In this document: positions 8,875-17,237 of the stretch, piece by piece
Numbering within the stretch: position 1 is the first letter of the stretch
How the letters are laid out: every line of letters starts with the position of its first letter
Assembly: GCF_029910655.1 (NCBI RefSeq)
Contig: NZ_CP123897.1
Location: 4,019,547-4,083,546 of the forward strand
Source: Methylomonas sp. UP202
GTDB lineage: Bacteria > Pseudomonadota > Gammaproteobacteria > Methylococcales > Methylomonadaceae
Length of the DNA stretch: 64,000 bases
Direction of reading: 5' to 3'
Notes under the pieces: generated by a model
Told to the model about the DNA's origin: nothing
Databases searched by the model: none
What the model saw: only the letters and a program-made list of their open reading frames with translations
Made by a program: the position numbers and the translations under genes

Positions 8875-10629
8875 CTATTTGGCAATTATATTCTGAGCTT
8901 CAATTGATCCATGAGAGGCTGCTTTTTTATACCAAGTAAGCGCCTCATCAGAATTGACATCAAGTCCGCCAAAGCCGTTATCATACATATAACCAAGCAT
9001 ATATTCTGCATTTGCGAATTCCTTTTTCGCGGATAAACGAAGCCATTTGACGGCTTCTTTGAAGTCAATATTTCCAGCATAACCTTTGAAATAAAAATAC
9101 CCTACTCTAAACTGAGCTGAAGGATCGCCCTGATTCGCTGCCAGACGATACCATTTTAATGCTTTATTATAATCCTGATTAACACCTAATCCATCTTCAT
9201 ATGCAACTGCTAAATTTACCTGCGCACCAATATTTCCCTGTTCCGCTGATTTACGTGTCCATTGGGCGGCTAGAACGAGATTCTTATTTACACCCAAACC
9301 ATTTAGATATGCGTAACCAAGCTTTTGCTGTCCTTCAGCCTGACCCTGTTCAGCTCCTTGTCTGTAGTACTCTACTGCTTTGACAAGGTTTTTCTTTACC
9401 CCTTCTCCAATGAAATAGAGGTTTCCAAGTGCCACTTGCGCATCCGCCCCCCCTAGGGCGGCTCCACTTTGAAACCACTTTGCTGCAATCGATTGATTTT
9501 TAATGACTCCGCTACCAATATTGTAAGCGACACCAATCTCATAGTGCGATTCAGGAAGTCCTAAATCTGCAGCCTTATGAAACATTTTTAATGCTAACTC
9601 TTTATCTGTCTTGCCTCCATAACCCTTTGCGTAAAGTATTCCTAAATTGTGAGTTGCTTTAGGGTGGTCGTGCTCAAATGCTTTTGTATACCATTCTCTT
9701 GCTTTTATATAGCTTTGACCAACGCCTAAACCTTTTTCAAATCGATAACCTAAGTTAAATTGGGCCTCTGGGAATCCTTGTATTGCGGACTTATTGTACC
9801 AATATAGTGCATTTTCATCGCTCTGGGGTACACCATCCCCGAGAGCATATAATACTCCAAGCGCATTTTGAGATTGAGGTTCCCCTTTTTCTGCGGCCTT
9901 CTTATACCAAATTGCAGCTTCTTTGGGATCCTTTTTAGTGCCGAATCCAAAGTCATACATACTTCCCAACATATATTGCGCATTTAGTACACCTTCTACT
10001 GCAGCCTCCTTATACAATTGAAACGCTTTATCATAATCTTTATTTCCCAAGCCACCGGAATAATACAAATTGGCTAAATTGAGTTTGGCATTCGGCTCAC
10101 CTAATTTGACACCCTCAAGATATAATTCCTTGGATTTTTCTATATTTATCTCTGTTCCGAAACCAAATTCGTGTAAGTAGCCTAATAACGAATAAGCCTC
10201 TATATATTTATTGTTTACAGCTTTTTCGCACCAAACTTTGGACGTGGAATAGTCTCTCTGTGTAAGTTCACCATTAGCAAATATCACTGCCATTTTATAT
10301 TGGGCTTTCGGAAAACCATTATTCGCCGATGACTGATACCACTTAATAGCTAGATTCGGATTTTTTTCAACAGAATACCCGTTTTCGTATGCAAGACCTA
10401 AGTAATACTGGGATTCAGGATGGCCGGCGTTTGCAAGCCTATGAAGCTCATCCATTATAGATGCATAATTATCACCGTTAATTGCCGCTAGTATTGGCTG
10501 CCATTGTTCGTCAATAGTGTTAACTTTTATTGATTTTTCTGTATCCTTGATGTCTATATTTTCGGTTTGAACAGTTGTACAACCAGATACAAACACCATA
10601 CACAACAGCGCGAAATTATAATTTTTCAT
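8875..10629 (-). CDS. Sel1-repeat (SLR/TPR-like) lipoprotein
   Basis: A 584-residue envelope lipoprotein. The N-terminus carries a type II signal peptide with lipobox VSGC, lipidated at Cys17. From about residue 60 it consists of roughly 14 Sel1-like repeats of about 36 residues, each with an AQYxLGxxYxxGxGVxxD..KAxxWYxKAA pattern. Such alpha-solenoids act as protein-interaction scaffolds, often in envelope stress or host and prey contacts. It shares strand, AT-rich composition and proximity (171 bases) with the S41 protease homologue, so the two may function together. That coupling is inference. No enzymatic domain is present. Confidence 0.92.
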   Translation of the reverse strand: MKNYNFALLCMVFVSGCTTVQTENIDIKDTEKSIKVNTIDEQWQPILAAINGDNYASIMDELHRLANAGHPESQYYLGLAYENGYSVEKNPNLAIKWYQSSANNGFPKAQYKMAVIFANGELTQRDYSTSKVWCEKAVNNKYIEAYSLLGYLHEFGFGTEINIEKSKELYLEGVKLGEPNAKLNLANLYYSGGLGNKDYDKAFQLYKEAAVEGVLNAQYMLGSMYDFGFGTKKDPKEAAIWYKKAAEKGEPQSQNALGVLYALGDGVPQSDENALYWYNKSAIQGFPEAQFNLGYRFEKGLGVGQSYIKAREWYTKAFEHDHPKATHNLGILYAKGYGGKTDKELALKMFHKAADLGLPESHYEIGVAYNIGSGVIKNQSIAAKWFQSGAALGGADAQVALGNLYFIGEGVKKNLVKAVEYYRQGAEQGQAEGQQKLGYAYLNGLGVNKNLVLAAQWTRKSAEQGNIGAQVNLAVAYEDGLGVNQDYNKALKWYRLAANQGDPSAQFRVGYFYFKGYAGNIDFKEAVKWLRLSAKKEFANAEYMLGYMYDNGFGGLDVNSDEALTWYKKAASHGSIEAQNIIAK

Positions 10630-10677
10630 TGTTCCCTAATTATTTTATTAAACTTATAAGGCATAACAAGTTATTGT

Positions 10678-10887
10678 CTATGTCCACATAATTTGTACAC
10701 TAGGCCAATCATTTGAGTCAATCTCTTTGAAGAGCCCTTGAAGTTCTAAACGGGGTAACATGCATTTTTGACATGATAACTGGGTCTGGAACACTTCAAC
10801 GACTGGACCGCTAGTGACAAATACTTGAATGATTTTAAATGTCTGCTCTTCATAAACTTGCTGCCCTTCGTAAAATTTATCTAATAG
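10678..10887 (-). pseudogene. 3' remnant of an unrecognised gene
   Basis: An open minus-strand frame of 69 codons ends at a proper stop but has no usable start. An in-frame TGA lies immediately upstream, and the first ATG comes only near the middle. The translation looks like real protein: a KFYEGQQVYEEQTFKI segment, then VFQTQLSCQKCMLPRLELQ with a CxxC, then ending VQIMWT. It is AT-rich like the adjacent Sel1 gene. It reads as the C-terminal stub of a gene whose 5' end was lost at the junction with the GC-rich repeat region. Family not recognised. Confidence 0.5.
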
Positions 10888-11493
10888 TCAGCTTGGGGTC
10901 GGTAACCGCCCACCAACTCCTCCTCGACTCATCGTAACAACTCTAACGCGTAGAAAAAATCTCCGCTCGAATAAGTTGGCCAGCATGGCGTTCGGAGAGA
11001 TTACAAACCGCGCGAGTCGCAAACGGTGCGGCGGTTGTTATTTTCCAAGACCCCGAGTTTGGCAATGCCGTGCGCCGGTTGTGTTTGCGGGAACGGCTAA
11101 ATCAACAGCGATTTGCCAGGTTTTTATCGCCGATGCGGATGCGTTCAGGCAAAGGGCGGGAACTAGTGTTTCGGGCTTTAGACGCTTTAGTTCCCTTCGG
11201 CTCCGCTCAGGGAACGACCGGCTCCGCTCAGGGAACGACCGGCTCCGCTCAGGGAGTGATCGACTTCATTCGGGGAACAATCGCCTCCTCTCGGGGAACA
11301 ACCTGCGCGCTCTCCGAACGGAGTCGAGGCAAACGTCCTGCGTTCTCGGAAGCGAATCGAGGGGGGATCGCACCGGTCGGTTTAATCATTGCAAGCCCGA
11401 GTCAATACTATCGGGGCGATACGCGTTAAAAACTTACCCTGGCGGTAATTCCCGCCCGCTAACGAAACAAAATCCAATCGCTAAATAGGCCTG
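10888..11493. other. Gene-free stretch containing a 21-bp tandem array
   Basis: No convincing gene. Two overlapping plus-strand frames (10976-11488 and 11070-11429) are open only because the repeat period is a multiple of three. The segment begins at the junction with the AT-rich remnant. Near 10950-10972 it holds AAAAATCTCCGCTCGAATAA, which has a near copy at about 13368-13389 on the far side of the duplicated genes. Confidence 0.5.
11198..11302. repeat. Five 21-bp tandem repeats (array 1)
   Basis: Five consecutive 21-bp units start at 11198, 11219, 11240, 11261 and 11282. The first two read CGGCTCCGCTCAGGGAACGA plus C; the third differs only at its 3' end; the last two are degenerate but keep the register and the GGGGAACAA ending. 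There are no spacers, so it is not a CRISPR. A 21-bp period corresponds to two helical turns of B-DNA. Confidence 0.9.
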
Positions 11494-12228
11494 CTACCCA
11501 ACCCGCCCGCGCCGTTTTAGACCCAACAATCCCATCAGGCCACTACCCATCAACCAAACAGCCCCCGGTATCGGCACGGCCGACAATCGTCCGGGACTCA
11601 CCGCCCATACGTAGTGTTGATAAGTCTTCCGGTGGTTGGCCTGACTACTGTAATAGGCTTCAAAATACCACGCGCTACCGGGGGAAGCCGCATTCTCGGT
11701 ACCTGACCAGTACGAAGAGGCTTGCTCGTGGTCGAAGCTATTGGTATTGGGAATGGAATTAGACGCCGAACCGTCCAATTCGCCGTAAACCAATTGGCCC
11801 AATTCGTTGCCGGCGCTGCCGTCGTATCCGTCGATGGCATTACTGGTTGGCAAGCGCCATTGCGAGCTGCCGCCATAGTTGACGCGATTCAGTAAGCCAA
11901 CGAAAGCTTGCGCGCCAAACCAGTTGGCTCTACCGTCCGACGAAAAATCGGTGGTTTTCACGGTGTAAGAACCGGTGTAACCGTCGAAGCTGTTGGGCGT
12001 GTCGCTAACGGTAGGGCTAGCGGCGATAATGGCTTGGATGACGTTTCGGAAACCGTAAGTGCTTTCCAGCGTAGCCAACAGATTGGCGTCTTGCGTCCAG
12101 GTCACGTTGCCGACGCTGCTGTAGACCAAGCCAATGTCATCGGCACCGGTAAAGCTGATTAGCGTGGCATTGGCGTTGAACGCGGCGGCGCCGAGCAGAA
12201 CGCCGAAGGTAAGTAGCCTGTGTGTCAT
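11494..12228 (-). CDS. Secreted DUF1566-like protein with PEP-CTERM-like anchor (copy 1)
   Basis: A 244-residue exported protein. It has an N-terminal signal peptide (LLTFGVLLGAAAFNANA) and a central DUF1566/Lcl-like domain with the signature QWRLPTSNAI, then GNELGQLVY and YWSGTE. It ends in a VPIPGAVWLMGSGLMGL transmembrane segment followed by LKRRGR. That tail is the VPxPGA variant of the PEP-CTERM sorting signal common in methanotrophs and handled by exosortase systems. No exosortase gene lies in the window. The next gene is a paralogue sharing the N-terminal GLVYSSVGNVTWTQDANL and the core, so the pair arose by tandem duplication. The ligand is unknown. Confidence 0.85.
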   Translation of the reverse strand: MTHRLLTFGVLLGAAAFNANATLISFTGADDIGLVYSSVGNVTWTQDANLLATLESTYGFRNVIQAIIAASPTVSDTPNSFDGYTGSYTVKTTDFSSDGRANWFGAQAFVGLLNRVNYGGSSQWRLPTSNAIDGYDGSAGNELGQLVYGELDGSASNSIPNTNSFDHEQASSYWSGTENAASPGSAWYFEAYYSSQANHRKTYQHYVWAVSPGRLSAVPIPGAVWLMGSGLMGLLGLKRRGRVG

Positions 12229-12384
12229 GAGTAAACTCCTTGGGTATGTGGTGCGCGCGACAATTAGAGTTCATCGACCCGGCCCAACGATCAAAATACA
12301 TTGGGCGTCAACGCCGCGCTTTTGGGATTTAAGTGCCTAAATAAGAATTGGATTCACTGCCGTATTACCCGAGACGACGGAAAG

Positions 12385-13116
12385 TCATTTTCTCCGCAAA
12401 CACAGCAATCCCATCAGCCCGGTTCCAAACAACGCTAATGCGCCCGGTATCGGCACCGCAGCCACTTGCCCTGGGCTAACGAGCCAAACCAGATGCTCGC
12501 GACCCTTTTCATCGTAGCCCTGGGCACCTTTTCGAGCATCAAAGCCCCACGCCGCGGCCTGGTTGGAAGTGAACTCAATACCAGACCAGTAGGCTACCGG
12601 CGATTCGTTGTCGAAGGTTGGGGTGTTGGGAATAAACTTGCCGGCGGTACCGTTCAATTCGCTATAAAACAATTGGCCTAGTTCGTTACCGGCGGTGCCG
12701 TTAAAACCGACAATGGCATTGCTGGTCGGCAAGCGCCATTGGTGGCTGCCGCCGTAGTCGATGCTGTTTAAGTAATTGGCGAAGGCGATAGCCCCCCACC
12801 AACTTAGGAAGCCTGAAGAGGGAATGTTGACATTGAAACTGCCGAAATCGCTCGCCGTCAAGGTTACTTGCGGCCCGGATGAGGCGTAATAATTCGTTGT
12901 AGGCGTCAACGCGATAACCCGGCTGATTAGCGAATGGTCGGCATTGGACAGGGTTTTGAACAAATTGGCGTCTTGCGTCCAGGTCACGTTGCCGACGCTA
13001 CTGTAGACCAAGCCAGCGCCGTCGGCGCCGGTATAACTGGTCAAGCTGGCGTGGGCGTTTAACGTGGCGCCGCCGAGTAACAATCCCAAGGCAACTAAAG
13101 TTTTACGGGTATTCAT
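12385..13116 (-). CDS. Secreted DUF1566-like protein with PEP-CTERM-like anchor (copy 2)
   Basis: A 243-residue paralogue of the preceding gene with the same order of parts: signal peptide (LGLLLGGATLNAHA), GLVYSSVGNVTWTQDANL block, a QWRLPTSNAIVGFNGTAGNE core, YWSGIE, and the C-terminal anchor VPIPGALALFGTGLMG ending in LRRK. The regions between the shared blocks have diverged strongly, for example the NYYASSGPQVTLTASDF segment, so the duplication is not recent or the variable part is under selection. A GGAG-like ribosome site lies just upstream of the ATG. The spacing to copy 1 (156 bases) contains no recognisable terminator, so both may be co-transcribed. Confidence 0.85.
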   Translation of the reverse strand: MNTRKTLVALGLLLGGATLNAHASLTSYTGADGAGLVYSSVGNVTWTQDANLFKTLSNADHSLISRVIALTPTTNYYASSGPQVTLTASDFGSFNVNIPSSGFLSWWGAIAFANYLNSIDYGGSHQWRLPTSNAIVGFNGTAGNELGQLFYSELNGTAGKFIPNTPTFDNESPVAYWSGIEFTSNQAAAWGFDARKGAQGYDEKGREHLVWLVSPGQVAAVPIPGALALFGTGLMGLLCLRRK

Positions 13117-13639
13117 GAACTTCTCCTTTCAATCAATGAACAAAAATGACCATCGAATATCGCTTAGAGGCTACCTTGAGTCAGGACAAATAGGTTTCGA
13201 GCTCGTCCTCCGCGCCTCAATTTCAGAGCCCAAATCACGCGGTACTTGCGAGTGGATATTCGAGTTATCCCAACAACAGCGCCACTCCTCGCCATGACGC
13301 GAGTCGCGGCAACCGTAGGCGATAAAAACCGGCCTAACGCTCCTCCGGCGCGGCTTAATCATAGCGCGCGAAAAATATCTCCGCTCAATTAATTAGCGCC
13401 TACCATATGCTGTTTTAGCAATACAGACCAACTCTACAGGCAGTCAATGAAACTGCGACACTGTTAGGGTGCTAGGTTAATTGCTTAATATTACAGTTGA
13501 TCGCGCGGATCGGCGCGCAGCTTTAGGGTAATGACGGCACGACGACTTCGACGCCCGTCCCGGAACCGTTTTTACGCGTGTTTCCAACGTTGGGGGAAAA
13601 CCTCTGCAAGCCACGGCTGGCGAGGCGTACAGCGATTCG

Positions 13640-13843
13640 GCAGTCACGGAATCGTGGAAACACGTCACGGAACGTCGGAAGCACGTCACTGAGGGATGGA
13701 AACACGACGCGGAACCTTGGAAACACATCACTGAAGGCGAATAGGACGTCACGGAATGCTGGAAGCGCATCACGGAAGGCTGAAAACACGTCACTGGAAC
13801 GTGGAAGGACGCGTTTCCAACATAAAAACACGGCACGGAACGG
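13640..13843. repeat. Degenerate 21-bp tandem array (array 2), nearly ten units
   Basis: Units of exactly 21 bp begin at 13640, 13661, 13682, 13703, 13724, 13745, 13766, 13787 and 13808, with a partial tenth at 13829. The approximate consensus is CACGTCACGGAANGCTGGAA plus one A/G. The sequence drifts while the length does not change, so the period is conserved better than the bases. Unrelated in sequence to array 1, which has the same period. No spacers. Confidence 0.9.
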
Positions 13844-14024
13844 TCTATACCCTTGCTGTCGGCATTGCCGGTGGCGAAACTGGACTGGGAGGGCCGATTG
13901 ATCGCTGATCGACCCCGTCTAAGCCTTTGGTGTTACGCCCTTCTACTTACTCGGGGCCAAAGGGACCGGGTTAAAATTCAGTAACTATTCAACATAGGCT
14001 TCAAGCGGCCCCAATCCAAGTAAC

Positions 14025-14092
14025 CTCTTTGAAAAAGGGAGCTGAGGGGGATTTATTCAAATAGTCTTCCCTGCTCCTCTTTTTTCAAAAAG
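14025..14092. repeat. Imperfect inverted repeat, MITE-like
   Basis: CTCTTTGAAAAAGGGAGCT at 14025-14043 is mirrored by TGCTCCTCTTTTTTCAAAAAG at 14072-14092, with a 28-base centre containing GAGGGGGATTT. This resembles short palindromic intergenic repeats known from many bacteria. It may fold in RNA or be a miniature mobile relic. No target-site duplication is evident. Confidence 0.5.
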
Positions 14093-14233
14093 GGGCTACA
14101 GATCGCTGAAGACTTACTAAATCAGAAGATTGGACGCTAAGAAGTACGGCGGCTGGACGGATAACCATTCGCGAGGACCGAGCGCTTACCGCCGAACCGG
14201 CGGCAAACGCCTAGCCCGCGCGCTATCAACGCA

Positions 14234-15328
14234 TTAAGACGCCAGCAGCATATTATCCAGCGCCAACTTAGCCAGCGCGGCCTCTTCGGCCGGGACCGAC
14301 ACTCGGTTGACGACATGGCCGGCGGCCAGGTTTTCCAACACCCAGCATAAATGCTGCGGATCGGTGCGGAACATCGTCGAGCACATGCTCAAGGTCGGCG
14401 CCATGAAATGGACCTGCTTGCCCTGCGCCTTGGTTTCCTGGGCCAGCCGGCTGACCAGATTCAATTCGGTGGCGACCAGCCAGCGGGTATTGGGCTCGGC
14501 CTCGCGGACAATTTTTAAAATCATCTCGGTGGAACCAATGTAATCCGATTTCTCGCACACTTCGAAACAGGCTTCCGGATGCGAAATCACGATGGTCTCC
14601 GGATATTTTGCCTTGAAATTATCGATTTGCTCGGGCTGAAAAGCCTGATGCACCGAACAGTAACCCTTCCACAAAATCATTTTGGCGTCGCGGATTTGTT
14701 GCTCGGTCAGGCCGCCTTGCGGTTTGTTGAAATCCCAGGTGACCATGTGTTCCAGCGGAATACCCATCCGGTAACCGGTGTTGCGGCCCAAGTGCTGGTC
14801 GGGGAAGAACAGGACTTTTTCGCGGCGCTCGAAGCTCCAATTCAGGATTTTTTGCGCATTGGACGAGGTACAAACGATACCGCCGTGCTGACCGCAAAAG
14901 GCTTTCAAGTCGGCGGCGGAATTGATATAGGTCACCGGCGTCACCGAATTTTCGACGTCGATGATCTTAGCCAACTCGTCCCAACATTGCTGGACCTTGA
15001 TTTTATTGGCCATATCCGCCATCGAACAACCGGCGGCCATGTCCGGCAAAATTGCGATCTGCTCGGGCCGGGACAGGATGTCTGCCACCTCGGCCATGAA
15101 ATGCACGCCGCAAAACACGATGAATTCGGCCGCCGATTGCGCCGCCTCGCGCGACAACTTCAGCGAATCCCCATAAATATCGGCATGCTGGAATACTTCG
15201 TCACGTTGATAATGATGGCCCAGCACTATGCAGCGGCCGTTTAATTGGGCTTTGGCGGCGGCGATACGTTCTGCGCATTCGGCGTCGTCCAACAAGGCGT
15301 AATCATGGATAGGTAATGCGGCAGTCAT
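14234..15328 (-). CDS. nadA: Quinolinate synthase NadA
   Basis: Iron-sulfur enzyme that condenses iminoaspartate with dihydroxyacetone phosphate to quinolinate in de novo NAD synthesis. The 364-residue protein shows LGHHYQRDEVFQHADIYGDS near the N-terminus, the first cluster cysteine in MAAGCSMADM (Cys101), and a middle Cys in WKGYCSVHQAF. The C-terminal MCSTMFRTDPQHLC holds the last ligand. Its length fits the bacterial family. It is monocistronic here; nadB and nadC are not in the window. Start choice: MTAALPIHDYA, with no competing upstream start that fits the family better. Confidence 0.95.
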   Translation of the reverse strand: MTAALPIHDYALLDDAECAERIAAAKAQLNGRCIVLGHHYQRDEVFQHADIYGDSLKLSREAAQSAAEFIVFCGVHFMAEVADILSRPEQIAILPDMAAGCSMADMANKIKVQQCWDELAKIIDVENSVTPVTYINSAADLKAFCGQHGGIVCTSSNAQKILNWSFERREKVLFFPDQHLGRNTGYRMGIPLEHMVTWDFNKPQGGLTEQQIRDAKMILWKGYCSVHQAFQPEQIDNFKAKYPETIVISHPEACFEVCEKSDYIGSTEMILKIVREAEPNTRWLVATELNLVSRLAQETKAQGKQVHFMAPTLSMCSTMFRTDPQHLCWVLENLAAGHVVNRVSVPAEEAALAKLALDNMLLAS

Positions 15329-15540
15329 GTTTCAACCCGGCAATCAAAAGAACACATTGTAACGGCTTGGGCCGCGAAATCGGTAGCCGGTTCCCGGCGT
15401 TGGCTAACCCGATCGTCAAACCGTTCGAAGACGGTGGCGGAGCGAGCCAGGATGCGGGCGTCGTCTCCGCTCAACCGGCGCCAAACGCCGACGAAAAACG
15501 CAAACCGTAGCAACGCCGAGCGGCGACCAACCCGCCGAAA

Positions 15541-16059
15541 CTACCGGTACAAAGCTTGCTCCAGCAAGGCCATCGCCGAAGCCCCGCCTTGATTTTGCAC
15601 GTATTGCAACACCACCGGCACGAATTGGCCGATCATGCTGCTGTTCATCCCCAAGCTCTGAAACGACCCGGCCAAACCCAGCAAACCGCCGGCCGTGCCG
15701 AGTAGCGACGACCCGCCGTCATCGCCAAACTTAGGCTGATTCGAAACCGCACCGAGATAGCGGTCCATACTGGGCACATTGGAGCTGAGTAGCGAAAAGT
15801 CGCCCGGATTCAGGCGCTGTTGCGCCAACGAGAATATCGAACCCACTCCGCCCAGCGCTTGCCGTGGGGAAATACCCAGTTGACCGACCAACAGGGCCAC
15901 CAAGTCCATCTCGGCGCCCAGGTTTCCCGCGGCAGGCACCGACGGCAGCGCCGGGGTTTGCGCGAACGTTTGCCCGGTGTAGGGCTGCGGCGCATTACAA
16001 CCGGCTACCGTGACCGTCGCGGCTAGAAAAAATCCTTTGCTGAAATTGAGTTTGCTCAT
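15541..16059 (-). CDS. DUF2780-like lipoprotein
   Basis: A 172-residue predicted lipoprotein with signal peptide and lipobox VAGC (Cys21). The start MSKLNFSKG is preceded by GGGAG at a proper distance; the open frame extends further but without support. The body is glycine- and leucine-rich. It contains LVGQLGISPRQALGGVGSIF, followed by amphipathic segments ending FVPVVLQYVQNQGG, matching the general pattern of DUF2780 (VcgC/VcgE-type) proteins. Function unknown. It is flanked by divergent nadA upstream and the metal-transporter genes on the opposite strand. Confidence 0.72.
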   Translation of the reverse strand: MSKLNFSKGFFLAATVTVAGCNAPQPYTGQTFAQTPALPSVPAAGNLGAEMDLVALLVGQLGISPRQALGGVGSIFSLAQQRLNPGDFSLLSSNVPSMDRYLGAVSNQPKFGDDGGSSLLGTAGGLLGLAGSFQSLGMNSSMIGQFVPVVLQYVQNQGGASAMALLEQALYR

Positions 16060-16251
16060 CGTGACTCCCGTGAAAAAGACGATTCCGGTTGGCGTTCGCG
16101 GCCTTTTGCGTTGACAGCGCCAACCCGGCGCCGCGCGCATGATACCGAAATCGCACCGGTTTTCCCGGCATATTTGCCAGGGGCTAGACAAATCCGCGAA
16201 TTACCCGCCGACAACCGGAGCGACGAACCTCGGCGGCGGCGGTTAATTCAG

Positions 16252-16257
16252 TATAAT
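16252..16257 (+). promoter_or_regulatory. Possible -10 element of the metal-transporter operon
   Basis: A perfect TATAAT lies 38 bases upstream of the ZIP transporter start. No good -35 hexamer is visible at 16-18 bases, so this is only a candidate promoter. The leader was checked for a manganese (yybP-ykoY) riboswitch and none was recognised. Confidence 0.3.
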
Positions 16258-16294
16258 CGCGACTTTACGCACCCTCACCTTCGGATAATAAAAA

Positions 16295-17224
16295 ATGCAA
16301 AACATACAAGCCAAGCTCGAGGAATACTACCTCCGTCTCCAAGCCCATCCACAGTATCTGAAAATCATGACGCTGCCCACGCTACAACGCTGGGGCGTTC
16401 TGGCTGGTTTGTTTTTGCTGTCGCAAATCGTGGTGTTCGGCAGTCTGTACCTGATATTCGACGGCGTGGTCGTGATCGGCTTTATGGCCAGCATTCTGGC
16501 AGGCCTGGCGACCGGCGTCGGCGCGTTACCGGCGCTGTTTTTCAAGGACATCTCCGAGCGCCTGTTCAACAGCATGCTCGGCGCCGCCGCCGGGGTGATG
16601 CTGGCCGCCACCGCCTTCTCGCTACTGGTACCCGGCATCGACTTCGGCGACCAGATTTGGCCGGGCAAGGGTTTGTGGATCGTCGCGGCCGGCATGTTGC
16701 TGGGCGCGGTGTTTTTGCATTTTGCCGACGAGCGTCTGCCGCACCTGCATTTCGACGCGGTCAGCGACGAAAGTTTGAATTCGCTGCAAAAAATTTCGCT
16801 GTTCATCATCGCCATCACGATCCACAACTTTCCGGAAGGCATGTCGGTGGGCGTCAGTTTCGGCTCGGGAAATATGAATAACGGCCTGGTGTTGGCCATC
16901 GCCATCGCGCTGCAAAATTTGCCGGAAGGTCTGGCCGTCGCGCTGCCGTTGGTCGGCTTGGGCTACAACAAATGGAAAGCGGTTGGGATCGCCACCGCGA
17001 CCGGCTTGGTCGAACCGGTCGGCGGCCTGCTGGGCATTACGATGGTGACGGTGTTTTCGTCGATACTGCCGATTGCGATGGGCTTCGCGGCGGGGGCGAT
17101 GTTATTCGTGATCAGCGAGGAAATCATTCCGGAAACCCATGCCAAGGGCCGCTCGCGCATCGCCACGTTTTCGTTGATGGTCGGCTTCATCATCATGATG
17201 ATGCTGGACAAAATCCTCAGCTAA
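16295..17224 (+). CDS. ZIP-family metal transporter
   Basis: A 309-residue inner-membrane permease of the ZIP family (ZupT/GufA-like), which moves divalent metals such as Zn, Fe or Mn into the cytoplasm. The metal-site motifs are intact: IHNFPEG at about 176-182 on TM4 and LQNLPEG at about 206-212 on TM5. EEIIPETH follows further on. An extra N-terminal amphipathic helix and membrane segment (about residues 1-55) precede the usual core. It is followed 13 bases later by the GDT1-family gene, so uptake and export of related metals are encoded together. The specific metal is not evident. Confidence 0.9.
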   Translation: MQNIQAKLEEYYLRLQAHPQYLKIMTLPTLQRWGVLAGLFLLSQIVVFGSLYLIFDGVVVIGFMASILAGLATGVGALPALFFKDISERLFNSMLGAAAGVMLAATAFSLLVPGIDFGDQIWPGKGLWIVAAGMLLGAVFLHFADERLPHLHFDAVSDESLNSLQKISLFIIAITIHNFPEGMSVGVSFGSGNMNNGLVLAIAIALQNLPEGLAVALPLVGLGYNKWKAVGIATATGLVEPVGGLLGITMVTVFSSILPIAMGFAAGAMLFVISEEIIPETHAKGRSRIATFSLMVGFIIMMMLDKILS

Positions 17225-17237
17225 GCGCTCCGAACCA

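Larger units (their letters stand above)
13117..14233. other. 1.1-kb gene-free region
   Basis: No supported gene. Open frames on both strands between 13477 and 13901 are by-products of a 21-bp periodic array. The region also contains a near copy (about 13368-13389) of a motif found at 10950, and a MITE-like inverted repeat at 14025-14092. The rest, including the 140 bases before the nadA stop, shows nothing recognisable. Confidence 0.6.

Noticed and set aside
11198-11302. Possible CRISPR-like array
   Set aside because: Units are directly adjacent with no spacers, short, and degenerate; no cas genes in the window.
10976-11488. 170-codon plus-strand frame over array 1
   Set aside because: Arg/Ser-rich low-complexity translation driven by the repeat; no start context, overlapping alternative frame.
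13477-13901. Long open frames on both strands through array 2
   Set aside because: They are open because 21 is a multiple of 3; no ribosome site and mutually exclusive strands. Treated as repeat DNA.
16060-16294. Manganese riboswitch (yybP-ykoY) before the ZIP/GDT1 operon
   Set aside because: Expected from the neighbouring genes, but the conserved core could not be found by eye.
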